The translations under genes were made by a program, and so were the position numbers. The notes under the pieces are model-generated. The model was given only the letters and a program-made list of their open reading frames with translations. It was not told where the DNA came from and did not search any database. Positions 7,693-15,729 of a stretch of 64,000 bases of DNA are shown one piece after another; within the stretch, counting starts at the first letter, position 1, and each line of letters opens with the position of its first letter. The stretch spans positions 310,001-374,000 of the forward strand of contig JBFWVM010000003.1 in the NCBI GenBank assembly GCA_050246735.1. Reading direction: 5' to 3'. The stretch is from Taklimakanibacter sp050246735. Its GTDB lineage: Bacteria > Pseudomonadota > Alphaproteobacteria > Rhizobiales > Aestuariivirgaceae.

Positions 7693-8850
7693 TCATGCGT
7701 CGAACAGGACCTTCCAGGCGGGTGCGTATTTCGCCACCTTGGCGGGATCGAGGGTGACGCCGATGCCGGGCGACATCGGGATCTCCAGATAGCCTTCGGC
7801 GTCGAGCCTGAAAGGCTCGGCCAGGATGCCGTCGACATAGGCGCTGCCGCCGATGAATTCGACCACTTCGGTCTGCGGCATGGCGGCGGCGATCTGCAGA
7901 TCCGCGGCGACGCCGATGGCCGTGTTCCAGCCATGGCCGACATAGCGGACGCCGAATTCCTCCGCCATCCAGGCGATGCGCCGCTGCTCGCTGATGCCGC
8001 CGACCTTGGTCACGTCGGGCTGGACGATATCGAGCGCGCCGCGCACCAGCCACGGCGTGAAGGATTGCCGGCGCGTGAGCACCTCGCCGCCGGCGATCGG
8101 CACCGGGCTCTGCCGGCGCAATTCGACGAACTCATCGATCGCATCCGGCTTCAGCGCTTCCTCGAACCAGCCGACATTGTGGTCCTTGAGCATGCGCGAG
8201 GTGCGGAGCGCCCATTTCAGGCCCTGCGGCCAATAGGCGTCGCTGGCGCCCGCATCGACGAACAGCTTGGCATCCTCGCCGAGCCCCTCGCGCGCCGCCC
8301 TGACGATCGCCTCGTCGAGCTTCGCATCGTCGCGCCGTCCGAAGGGACCCCAGCCGATCTTCAGCGCCCTGAAGCCCATCGCCCGGCAGCGCGCGGCCTC
8401 GTCGCGCATGCGACCGGGCTCCTCCATCAGGATGGAGCAATAGGGCATCACGCGCTTGCGATAGATGCCGCCGAGCAGCCGCGCGACCGGCTGGCCCAGC
8501 GCCTTGCCGAGCACGTCCCACAGGGCAATGTCGATGCCGCTGATGGCGTGGGTCAGCGTGCCGCCACGCCCCATCCAGAACGTATGCTGATGGAGCTTCT
8601 CGCCGACGCGCTCGGGCTCGATCGCGATCTCGCCGCGATAAAGCGGCTCGAGCACGCGCAGCGCCGCCTCCACCAGGCCGCCATTGGTGAAGGCGCTGCC
8701 ATAGCCGGTGATGCCGGCATCCGTATGGACGGCAATCAATGTGTGCACCGAATCCTCGGGACGGATCTCGTTCGACCAGCCGCCCTTGGGCGTTTCGCCC
8801 AGCAGGGGTGCCGCGACGATCGAGCGTATCCTGATGTCCTGCATAGTCAT
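7693..8850 (-). CDS. Enolase-superfamily enzyme (mandelate racemase/muconate lactonizing family), probable sugar-acid dehydratase
   Basis: A 385-residue protein with the capping domain (first ~110 residues) and a TIM-barrel domain. The metal ligands are visible in order: D in LFVDAGASDAYW, E in GWFEEAL, and E in PIAGGEVLTRR. A His-Asp general-base pair is suggested by VQPDVTKVGG and GHGWNT. At the end of the second barrel strand the usual KxK is K-I-G (ALKIGWGPFGR), so the second lysine is missing. Members of this family abstract a proton alpha to a carboxylate; the SDR and importer next door suggest an aldonate dehydratase. An internal ATG at 8844 is an alternative start. Substrate not determinable from sequence. 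Confidence 0.85.
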   Translation of the reverse strand: MTMQDIRIRSIVAAPLLGETPKGGWSNEIRPEDSVHTLIAVHTDAGITGYGSAFTNGGLVEAALRVLEPLYRGEIAIEPERVGEKLHQHTFWMGRGGTLTHAISGIDIALWDVLGKALGQPVARLLGGIYRKRVMPYCSILMEEPGRMRDEAARCRAMGFRALKIGWGPFGRRDDAKLDEAIVRAAREGLGEDAKLFVDAGASDAYWPQGLKWALRTSRMLKDHNVGWFEEALKPDAIDEFVELRRQSPVPIAGGEVLTRRQSFTPWLVRGALDIVQPDVTKVGGISEQRRIAWMAEEFGVRYVGHGWNTAIGVAADLQIAAAMPQTEVVEFIGGSAYVDGILAEPFRLDAEGYLEIPMSPGIGVTLDPAKVAKYAPAWKVLFDA

Positions 8851-8875
8851 CGTCTCGTTCCCGTTCGTACAAGCC

Positions 8876-9631
8876 TCAGCGCACGACCCGCTTGAGGAAG
8901 GTGCGGGTGCGCTCGTTTGCCGGCGCGTCGAGAACGGCCTGCGGCGGCCCCTCTTCGACGATCAGGCCCTGGTCCATGAAGATCACGCGATCCGCGATCT
9001 CGCGCGCGAACTTGATTTCGTGGGTGACGACGATCATCGTCATGCCTTCCCGGCTCAGGTCCTTCATCACGTCGAGGACTTCGCCCACGAGCTCGGGGTC
9101 GAGGGCGCTGGTGGGCTCGTCGAAGAGCATGGCCCTGGGCGACATGGCCAGCGCCCGCGCGATGGCGACGCGCTGCTTCTGGCCGCCCGAAAGCTCGTCG
9201 GGATAGTGCGTGGCGCGATCGGCAAGACCGACACGGTCGAGAAAGCGCCGGGCGATGTCCGTCGCCTCCGCCTTGTCCATCGCAAGCCCGAAGACGAGGC
9301 CCTCGGTGACATTGCCGAGCGCCGTCAGATGCGGGAACAGCGCGAAATCCTGGAACACCATGCCGAGCTTGCGGCGAACCTCGACGATGCGCCGCTCGGG
9401 ATGAAGGCGCATGGTCCCGTTCTCGACGTCGTAGAAGACCCTTTCGCCCTCGATGCGGATTTCGCCGGAGGTCGGCTGCTCGAGGAAATTGATGCATCTG
9501 AGAAGCGTGGATTTTCCGGAACCGGAAGGCCCGATGATGCAGGTGACCTCGCCCTTGGCGAAGGAATGATCGATGCCGCGCAGGACCTCGATCCGGCCGA
9601 ATCGCTTGGTGATGCCGATGAGGCTGATCAT
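8876..9631 (-). CDS. Polar amino-acid-type ABC transporter ATP-binding protein
   Basis: A 251-residue ATPase of the GlnQ/HisP class. Walker A is GPSGSGKST, the Q loop precedes FALFPHLTA, the signature is LSGGQKQRVAIARAL, Walker B with D-loop is LFDEPTSALDPE, and the switch is VTHE. The ATG at 9631 overlaps the permease stop by 4 bases (ATGA), fixing the start; much longer readings upstream are just the permease in another frame. It pairs with the permease and binding protein that precede it in the transcript. It is not of the CUT1 class and so is unlikely to power the sugar importer at 3.7-6.8 kb. Confidence 0.93.
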   Translation of the reverse strand: MISLIGITKRFGRIEVLRGIDHSFAKGEVTCIIGPSGSGKSTLLRCINFLEQPTSGEIRIEGERVFYDVENGTMRLHPERRIVEVRRKLGMVFQDFALFPHLTALGNVTEGLVFGLAMDKAEATDIARRFLDRVGLADRATHYPDELSGGQKQRVAIARALAMSPRAMLFDEPTSALDPELVGEVLDVMKDLSREGMTMIVVTHEIKFAREIADRVIFMDQGLIVEEGPPQAVLDAPANERTRTFLKRVVR

Positions 9632-10305
9632 GCGGCCCGGCGGGCCGCGTGGCCCGTCTGCATCCGCTTCTCGAGCCATTTCACCAGGAGCGCCGCCGGA
9701 TAGCCGACGGAGAGATAAAGGATGCCGGTCACAGTATAGATGGTGAAATACTGATAGGACCGCGCCGAGATGATCTGGCCCGTGAAGGTCAGCTCCTGCA
9801 CGGTGACGACCGAGGCAAGGGCCGTGTCCTTGAACAGCGAGATGAAGTAGTTGCCGAGCGTCGACGTCACGATCCGCAGCGCCTGCGGCAGGATGATCCG
9901 CCAGAAGGCGCGGGCGCGCGTCATGCCGATGGTCGCGGCGGCTTCCCACTGGTTCTTCGGCACGGCCACGATGCCGCTGCGATAGACCTCGCTCATATAG
10001 GCGGTGTAGTTCAGCGTCAGCCCCACGACGGCGGCGACGAAGGCGTTGAGATTGATGCCCATCGCCGGCAGCACGTAGTAGATGTAGACGAGCTGCAGCA
10101 GCAGCGGCGTGCCGCGAATGACCTCGACGTAGAAGCCCGCCATGCCCCGCACCAGCCGGCTTCCCGACATCCGGCAAAGCGCCACCGGAATGGCCAAGAT
10201 CAGCGCGAGGACGATGACGATGACGGTCAGGGTGACGGTGAGGAGCAAGCCCTGCAGCAGCGCCAGCCAATACTGGTTGACGACGTCGACGTTGAAAAGC
10301 TGCAT
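9628..10305 (-). CDS. Polar amino-acid-type ABC transporter permease
   Basis: A 225-residue inner-membrane permease of the HisM/GlnP type. I take the ATG at 10305 (MQLFNVDVVNQYWLALLQGL); upstream residues are basic and Pro-rich and look non-native. Hydrophobic helices include TVTLTVIVIVLALILAIPVAL. The ATPase-docking loop reads EAAATIGMTRARAFWRIILP, and GTPLLLQ, typical of this class, is present. Only one permease gene is found, so it would act as a homodimer. Its stop overlaps the ATPase start. Confidence 0.9.
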   Translation of the reverse strand: MQLFNVDVVNQYWLALLQGLLLTVTLTVIVIVLALILAIPVALCRMSGSRLVRGMAGFYVEVIRGTPLLLQLVYIYYVLPAMGINLNAFVAAVVGLTLNYTAYMSEVYRSGIVAVPKNQWEAAATIGMTRARAFWRIILPQALRIVTSTLGNYFISLFKDTALASVVTVQELTFTGQIISARSYQYFTIYTVTGILYLSVGYPAALLVKWLEKRMQTGHAARRAA

Positions 10306-10416
10306 GGGCCGGCCGACCTCCCTGACGGTGCGACCGGCCGGAACCGGTCGCGCTTGTCGCGATGGCTTAGCGCGCATCCCGGCGAAGTGGGATCACTTCG
10401 CCGAAAAGGATTTGCT

Positions 10417-11271
10417 CTAGTTCAGCGGGAAATATGTCAGGTTGCGGTTGCTGAGGCCATATTTCTTGAGAAGGGCCGATACGACGCCGGCACCCCAGAG
10501 CTCGTGCAGGGCGACGCCGTAAGCCACGCGCAACTGGCAATCGGCGGGACGGACGGCATAGCGCGCATAGCCATAGCCGTATTTGAAGATCAGTTCCTGC
10601 GGCACCGCGACGCCGCTCACGATCTCGATCGGCGAGGCGGGATTGGCCTTCATGTAGTCGAGGACCTTGACGTCGTCCTCGAGAATGACGTCGACCTTGC
10701 CGGTGCTTATTCCGGCGAACTCCGCCGCGTCTTCCTGGAAAGGCGTCACCTCGACCCCGATCGTGCGCAGATATTCATCCGCCGCCGATCCGGCAATGGC
10801 GCCGACCTTCTTGCCCTTCAGATCGTCGAAGGACTTGATGCCGGCCGGGTTGCCCTTGGGCGTCACCAGCGCCGGACCATACCACCAGGCGGGGCCGGTG
10901 AAGGTGACGACCTTCAGGCGATCAGGCGTCTGATGAATGTTCGAGGCGACGACGTCGATGCGGTTGGAGGTGAGCATCGGGATGAGCTGTCCGAACGGCG
11001 CCACCTCATATTTGATGTTGTCGATGCCGATCCAATGGAGCGCAGCCTCGTTGATCTCGACATCGAGGCCCTCGGCCTTCTTGGTGCCAGGATCGAGACT
11101 GGAATAGGGCGGGCTGGGGCTGATGCCGAGAGTGATCCCCTCGCTCATCGCCTTGGCGAGCGAGCCGTCGCCGCAGTCCTTGAAATTGGGAACGCCTTCG
11201 ATCTGCTGCGCGAAAGCGGGCGTGGCCATCATCAGAAGGACCGCCGCGATAATGCCTCGTCTGGTTCTCAT
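10417..11271 (-). CDS. Periplasmic solute-binding protein, amino-acid-type ABC transporter
   Basis: A 284-residue protein of the HisJ/GlnH (SBP family 3) fold. The ATG at 11271 gives a good Sec signal peptide (MRTRRGIIAAVLLMMATPAF, cleaved after AFA). The mature protein shows the family's ligand pocket segments: GISPSPPYSSLDP, EGLDVEINEA, MLTSNRIDVVASN and TFTGPAWWYGP. Genes for the permease and ATPase follow on the same strand. Although the class transports amino acids, members near enolase-superfamily genes often carry sugar acids or opines, so the ligand is open. Confidence 0.9.
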   Translation of the reverse strand: MRTRRGIIAAVLLMMATPAFAQQIEGVPNFKDCGDGSLAKAMSEGITLGISPSPPYSSLDPGTKKAEGLDVEINEAALHWIGIDNIKYEVAPFGQLIPMLTSNRIDVVASNIHQTPDRLKVVTFTGPAWWYGPALVTPKGNPAGIKSFDDLKGKKVGAIAGSAADEYLRTIGVEVTPFQEDAAEFAGISTGKVDVILEDDVKVLDYMKANPASPIEIVSGVAVPQELIFKYGYGYARYAVRPADCQLRVAYGVALHELWGAGVVSALLKKYGLSNRNLTYFPLN

Positions 11272-11508
11272 GCGTTTTCTCCCTAAAAGGCTTGCTCTTT
11301 GTCCGTCGTGATTGTCGTCAAGCGGACGACCGGGGGCGCCGCTCACTCAAAAATTATCATACTTTTCTTCTCCGTCAATGAATCTACGGCATATTTTTCC
11401 CTATGCCTTGCCTCATTTATCATATTTTATGGCTTGCGCCCGTTCGTGCCAGAGGTTACCCAGCGAGCGCGCGAGAACGCCTCCCGGCATTTCAGGAAAG
11501 GTCCAGCC
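11272..11508. promoter_or_regulatory. Divergent promoter region with two AT-rich repeats
   Basis: This 237-base region separates the minus-strand importer from the plus-strand enolase-family/GntR/SMP-30 genes. Two related elements stand out in otherwise GC-rich DNA: AAATTATCATACTTTT at 11351-11366 and TTTATCATATTTTAT at 11416-11430. Both contain TTATCATA-TTTT, 65 bases apart. They resemble 7635-7650 before the SDR gene. They are good candidates for operators of the GntR/FCD protein encoded at 12697, giving paired control of both directions. The GTG of the plus-strand gene is preceded by AGGAAAGG. Confidence 0.4.
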
Positions 11509-12687
11509 GTGAAGATCGAAGCCGTCGACTTCTTCTATCTCGCCATGCCCGTCATCACCACCGAGGGAGACGGCAGCCAGGACGCGCTTCTGGTCAGGGT
11601 CGCCGCCGGCGGCATCGTGGGGTGGGGCGAGTGCGAGGCTTCGCCCCTCGTCTCCATAGCGGCCTATGTGGCGCCCATGTCGCACGGCGCCTGCCGGCCC
11701 GTGCGGGCGGCGGTGGAAGGACAGGATATCCGGGACCCCCGGGATATCGCGCGGATCGCCCAGGCGATCGAACGGGACAGCATGGACCTGCTCCAGGCGC
11801 CGCATACCTGGTCCGGCATCGAAATGGCGCTCTGGGACATTCTCGGCAAGGCATCGGGCGCGCCGGTGTGGAGCCTGCTCGGCTACGAGAAGGCCGCCAA
11901 GAAGCTGCCCTATGCCTCCGTCCTTTTCGGCGACACGGCCGAAGACACGCTGAAACACGCCAAGGCCATCCGCGCGGCGAATTTCCGCGCGGCCAAATTC
12001 GGATGGGGGCCGATCGGGCGCGGCACTGTCGCCGAGGATGCCGCGCAGTTCGCCGCGGCGCGCGAGGGCCTGGGGCCTGAAGGAATCCTGCTCGTCGATG
12101 CGGGGCAGATCTGGGGAGAGGACGTCGAGGCCGCTGCGGCGCGCCTGCCCTATCTCGAACAGGCGAACGTGCTCTGGCTCGAGGAGCCTTTCAACGGCAG
12201 CGCCTATGAAGCCTATGCGGCGCTCGCTACCCGCAGCCAAAAGGTGAAGCTCGCCGGCGGCGAGGCGGCCCACAATATCCACATGGCGCGACATACGATC
12301 GACTATGGCAAGGTGAGCTTCATCCAGATCGACTGCGGCAGGATCGGCGGCATCGGACCGGCCAAGGCGGTGGCCGATCATGCGGTGGCGCGCGGGGTCA
12401 CCTATGTGAACCACACATTCACATCGCACCTCGCGCTGTCCGCCTCGCTGCAGCCCTATGCCGGCCTCGCCGAGCACCGGATCTGCGAATATCCCGCCGC
12501 CCCCAAGGCGCTCGCCCGGGAAATCGCGGCAAATCCCATTCTTCCCGATGCCAATGGCGAGATTTCGGTTCCCGATGGACCCGGACTCGGGATAGACATC
12601 GACAGGGCCGCGATCGGGAAATACCTTGTCGATGTGGAAATATCCGTTGGGTGCAAGCCGCTCTTCCGTTCCGCCGGGCTGGACTGA
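11509..12687 (+). CDS. Second enolase-superfamily enzyme (mandelate racemase/muconate lactonizing family)
   Basis: A 392-residue protein starting at GTG 11509, chosen because AGGAAAGG lies 8 bases upstream and the family N-terminus (KIEAVDFFYLAMPV) begins here. Capping and barrel domains are complete. Metal ligands: D in ILLVDAGQIWGED, E in LWLEEPF, E in KLAGGEAAHNI. General-base candidates: D in IQIDCGRIGG and H in YVNHTFTSHLA. As in the first paralogue, strand 2 has K-F-G (AAKFGWGPIGR) instead of KxK. The two paralogues share the GWGP-GR signature but are otherwise clearly diverged, so they probably act on different acids of one pathway. It is followed after 9 bases by the GntR gene. Confidence 0.85.
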   Translation: MKIEAVDFFYLAMPVITTEGDGSQDALLVRVAAGGIVGWGECEASPLVSIAAYVAPMSHGACRPVRAAVEGQDIRDPRDIARIAQAIERDSMDLLQAPHTWSGIEMALWDILGKASGAPVWSLLGYEKAAKKLPYASVLFGDTAEDTLKHAKAIRAANFRAAKFGWGPIGRGTVAEDAAQFAAAREGLGPEGILLVDAGQIWGEDVEAAAARLPYLEQANVLWLEEPFNGSAYEAYAALATRSQKVKLAGGEAAHNIHMARHTIDYGKVSFIQIDCGRIGGIGPAKAVADHAVARGVTYVNHTFTSHLALSASLQPYAGLAEHRICEYPAAPKALAREIAANPILPDANGEISVPDGPGLGIDIDRAAIGKYLVDVEISVGCKPLFRSAGLD

Positions 12688-12696
12688 GCCCGCGCG

Positions 12697-13482
12697 ATGA
12701 GCCAGGCGGACGCGGAACCGCGCATGGCGAGAAAGCCCGGCAAGACCCACGGCGATCTCGTGGGACTGAAGCCCAAGGGCATTCAGGGCCGGGTGATCAA
12801 CAGCCTGGGCGAGAGCATCGTGCGCGGCATCTATCCGCCGGGCAGCCTGCTGCCGCGCGAAAGCGAGCTGATGCTGTCCTATGACGCGAGCCGGACGTCG
12901 ATCCGCGAGGTCATCAAGGTCCTGTCGGCCAAGGGCCTCGTCGAGACGCGCCAGAAGATCGGCACGCGCGTGCTGGACCGCGGCAGCTGGAACATCTTCG
13001 ATGCCGACGTGCTGCTGTGGCATCCGTTCGACAATCCCGATACCGACATCCTGAAGGACCTGATCGAGATGCGCCAGCTGGTCGAACCGCCGGCGGCGCG
13101 CTTCGCGGCGACGCGCGCCACGCTCGACGACATCCTGCTCATCAAAGCCAGCGCGGAAACCATGCGGCAGTCGATGGACGACATGACCGCCTATGCCAGG
13201 GCCGACGTGCAGTTCCATATGGCCGTGCTGCGCGCATCGCAGAACGCGATGCTGCATCGCTTCGCCCATATCGTCGCGAATTTCCTGCAGATCAGCTTCA
13301 CCATCCAGCAGGAGGCGCTCGACACGCGGGACAATCCGATCGAGGACGATTGTGAAAACCACATGAAAGTGTACGAAGCGATCAACCGCAACGATCCCGC
13401 CGCCGCCGAATCCCTGATGATGCAGGTCGTGCTGCACGGCAAGGCATCGCTCCAGAAAGCCCGGCGGAACATCAGGTTCTGA
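12697..13482 (+). CDS. GntR-family transcriptional regulator, FadR/FCD subfamily
   Basis: A 261-residue DNA-binding regulator. The winged helix spans about residues 30-95: LGESIVRGIYPPGSLLPRES, then SRTSIREVIKVLSAKGLVET. The C-terminal FCD effector domain (about 115-250) shows the metal-type pattern with D and H residues (LIEMRQLVEP, DVQFHMAVLRASQN, ENHMKVYEAI). FCD regulators usually bind a small organic acid and release DNA. Its position 9 bases after the enolase-family gene and next to the lactonase argues that it controls this locus, probably through the AT-rich repeats at 11351, 11416 and 7635. Confidence 0.9.
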   Translation: MSQADAEPRMARKPGKTHGDLVGLKPKGIQGRVINSLGESIVRGIYPPGSLLPRESELMLSYDASRTSIREVIKVLSAKGLVETRQKIGTRVLDRGSWNIFDADVLLWHPFDNPDTDILKDLIEMRQLVEPPAARFAATRATLDDILLIKASAETMRQSMDDMTAYARADVQFHMAVLRASQNAMLHRFAHIVANFLQISFTIQQEALDTRDNPIEDDCENHMKVYEAINRNDPAAAESLMMQVVLHGKASLQKARRNIRF

Positions 13483-13503
13483 ACGAAGCGCCGAGGAGAG
13501 CGG

Positions 13504-14535
13504 ATGGCCATGTTCGATTTCGATGCCGACCGCTTCGTGAAGATGACCCCAAATCAGCTTGCATTCGGCGGGAATGTCGGGCTCGATATGTCATACAAAA
13601 CGACGGAAGGGTGTGCCATGGCGACTTCGGACCATTACGAGATCTTCGACCAGCGCTTCGCGCGGCTGTTCAACAGCAACGCGCAGGTCGACAAGCTCCA
13701 TACCGGCTGCCGCTGGGCCGAAGGCCCGGTCTATTTCGCCGCCGGACGCTATCTCGTCTGGTCGGACATCCCGAACGACCGCATGCTGCGCCATGACGAG
13801 ACGTCGGGCGCGGTCAGCGTGTTCCGCCAGCCGGCCGGCAACAGCAACGGCAACACCACCGACCGCGAAGGCCGGCTCGTCACCTGCGAGCATGGCGGTC
13901 GGCGCGTGAGCCGCACCGAGCATGACGGCTCGATCACCACCCTTGCCGACAAATGGCGGAACAAGCGGCTCAACTCGCCCAACGACGCGGTGGTGAAATC
14001 GGACGGCTCCATCTGGTTCACCGATCCCGCCTACGGCATCGACACCGACTATGAAGGCAACAAGGCCGAGAGCGAGATCGGCGCCTGCCACGTCTACCGC
14101 ATCGACCCGCATAGCGGCGCGGTCGAGGCGGTGATCACCGACATGGTGCGGCCGAACGGCATCGCCTTCTCGCCCGACGAGAAACTCCTCTATGTCGCCG
14201 ACACCGGACGCACCCACGGGGCGCAGAACCCCGCCCATATCCGGGTGTTCAAGGTCGGCAACAAGGGCAGGCTCTCGGGCGGCGGCGTCTTCGCCGACTG
14301 CACCGCCGGCCTGTTCGACGGTTTCAGGCTCGACACCGAAGGGCGCATATGGACGAGCGCCGCCGACGGCATCCACTGCTACGAGCCCGACGGCACGCTG
14401 ACCGGCAAGGTCAAGGTGCCGGAAGTCGTGGCCAATTGCGCCTGGGGCGGGCCCAAGCGCAACATGCTCTATATCTGCGCAACGACGTCGCTCTATGCGG
14501 TCCGCCTGATGGTCAACGGCATCAAGACCTGTTGA
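13504..14535 (+). CDS. SMP-30/gluconolactonase family lactone hydrolase
   Basis: A 343-residue six-bladed beta-propeller enzyme that would open a sugar lactone to the acid. Metal-site segments are visible: E in CRWAEGPVYF, N in LNSPNDAVVKSDG, and N and D in MVRPNGIAFSPDEKLLYVADTG. WFTDPAYG is also typical. The ATG at 13504 has an excellent AGGAG upstream; an ATG at 13618, also with a GGAAGG before it, would start closer to the usual family N-terminus (ATSDHYEIFDQRFA) and cannot be excluded. The protein would link the SDR (which makes lactone) to the dehydratase-like enzymes. Confidence 0.88.
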   Translation: MAMFDFDADRFVKMTPNQLAFGGNVGLDMSYKTTEGCAMATSDHYEIFDQRFARLFNSNAQVDKLHTGCRWAEGPVYFAAGRYLVWSDIPNDRMLRHDETSGAVSVFRQPAGNSNGNTTDREGRLVTCEHGGRRVSRTEHDGSITTLADKWRNKRLNSPNDAVVKSDGSIWFTDPAYGIDTDYEGNKAESEIGACHVYRIDPHSGAVEAVITDMVRPNGIAFSPDEKLLYVADTGRTHGAQNPAHIRVFKVGNKGRLSGGGVFADCTAGLFDGFRLDTEGRIWTSAADGIHCYEPDGTLTGKVKVPEVVANCAWGGPKRNMLYICATTSLYAVRLMVNGIKTC

Positions 14536-14546
14536 GGTGAACGCCC

Positions 14547-14756
14547 ATGCCCTTCGTCAATATCCGCATCGTCAGGGAAGTCATCGCCGCCGATCCCAAA
14601 GGCAAGAAAGCCGAGATCGGCAAGGCCGTCACGGAAGCAATCACCCGGGCCACCGGCCTCGGCAAGAACGACGTCTGGGTCGTCTTCGAGGAAGTGGCGG
14701 CGCGCGACTGGTATGTCGGCGACACCGACGTCGAGACGCTGCGCGGCGAGAGATGA
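14547..14756 (+). CDS. 4-oxalocrotonate tautomerase family protein
   Basis: A 69-residue protein of the tautomerase family, in which the N-terminal proline exposed after Met removal is the catalytic base. Pro follows Met here (MPFVNIRIV), and the ending KNDVWVVFEEVAARDWYVG matches the family. A GAGGTGA lies before the ATG, which is 11 bases after the lactonase stop, so it is co-transcribed. It probably tautomerises an enol intermediate (for example a 2-hydroxy-dienoate or an enol-pyruvate product of dehydration), but the substrate is unknown. Confidence 0.82.
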   Translation: MPFVNIRIVREVIAADPKGKKAEIGKAVTEAITRATGLGKNDVWVVFEEVAARDWYVGDTDVETLRGER

Positions 14757-14760
14757 GAAA

Positions 14761-14786
14761 ACGGGGAGGGTTGCGGCCCTCCCCGT
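14761..14786. terminator. Hairpin terminator between convergent genes
   Basis: A perfect 10-base inverted repeat, ACGGGGAGGG (14761-14770) and CCCTCCCCGT (14777-14786), with a TTGCGG loop. On the minus strand it is followed directly by TTTTCTC, so it fits termination of the leftward amidotransferase transcript best. On the plus strand the following CACAATTT is weaker. Confidence 0.7.
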
Positions 14787-14959
14787 CACAATTTCCGCCG
14801 GGTACGCAATACCCTATCCCGGCCGCGGCCCCGCTTCTTTCACCCTCGCGAGCCTTGTCCCCAATGATCGCTCAGCGAAGTTTCCAAATAGCTAAAAATC
14901 GAAGCTTTTCAGTTGGTTAATAGTTGATGAAGAAGCTTGCTCCTGCCTCAGGGGAAGAG

Positions 14960-15691
14960 TCAAGCTGCCGCAAGGGAAGACGCCTTGGGCGCAAGCCACA
15001 GATCGAGGAAGCCGGCGAGCCAGCGGCGCACCGGCGCGTCATGAAGGATCTGGCCGGCCAAGTGCTCGGCGCCGTTCTGCGCGCCCTTGAGCGTGAAGCG
15101 GTGGGCGCCGGTGACCGCCCAGCGATGCATCATGAGCCGCGTCACCTCGGGGTGGAACTGCAGGCCATAGGCAACGCCGCCATAGCGGAAGGCCTGGTTG
15201 GCGAAGGTCTCGCCGGTCGCCAGAAGCTCGCAGCCCCGGGTCAGCGTGAAGCCCTCGCGATGCCAGTGATAGACGGTGCCTGGCCAGTCCCCGAGCCTTC
15301 GTCCCGCGTCGGTGGCGGCGAGCGGGTAATAGCCGATCTCGACGAGCCCGTCCGCATGCGGTTCCACCGTGCCGCCGAGATGGCGCGACAGCATCTGGGC
15401 GCCGAGGCAGATGCCGAGAAAGGGCTTCTTTTCCTTCAGAGGAACGGCGATCCAGTCGGTCTCGGCGCGGATGAAGCCGTCGCAGTCATTGACGCTCATC
15501 GGGCCGCCGAAGATCGCGGCTCCCGCATGCTCCGCCAGCGTCTCGGGCAGGGCATCGCCCAGGCAGGGCCGGCGGATATCGAGCGCATAGCCTTTTTCCT
15601 CGAGCATATGGCCCACACGTCCCGCGGAGGAGGTCTCGGAATGGAGGATGATCAGGATCTTGCCGGAAGCCATGATTCGCGAGGGTGGCAT
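14960..15691 (-). CDS. Class I glutamine amidotransferase-like protein
   Basis: A 243-residue protein with the GMP-synthase-type amidotransferase fold. The nucleophile is Cys in GICLGAQ (about residue 98), and the His-Glu of the triad is in LQFHPEV (about 180). GGPMSVND supplies the oxyanion strand. Free-standing members of this class include hydrolases of gamma-glutamyl compounds and GMP-synthase-like proteins of unknown substrate; nothing nearby identifies an acceptor. An ATG at 15673 (MASGKILIILH) is an alternative start. It follows the SDR gene by 38 bases on the same strand. Confidence 0.85.
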   Translation of the reverse strand: MPPSRIMASGKILIILHSETSSAGRVGHMLEEKGYALDIRRPCLGDALPETLAEHAGAAIFGGPMSVNDCDGFIRAETDWIAVPLKEKKPFLGICLGAQMLSRHLGGTVEPHADGLVEIGYYPLAATDAGRRLGDWPGTVYHWHREGFTLTRGCELLATGETFANQAFRYGGVAYGLQFHPEVTRLMMHRWAVTGAHRFTLKGAQNGAEHLAGQILHDAPVRRWLAGFLDLWLAPKASSLAAA

Positions 15692-15729
15692 GAAGTGCCG
15701 CCCGAGGTCGAGAGGCGAGCCCTTCTCCC

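Noticed and set aside
11413..13437. A 674-codon minus-strand frame opposite the enolase-family and GntR genes
   Set aside because: Both plus-strand genes have full-length, motif-complete proteins with good starts. The antisense frame has none.
3494..14960. The catabolic locus after tRNA-Ala as a tRNA-integrated genomic island
   Set aside because: No integrase, no repeat of the tRNA 3' end at the far side and no obvious compositional break was seen.
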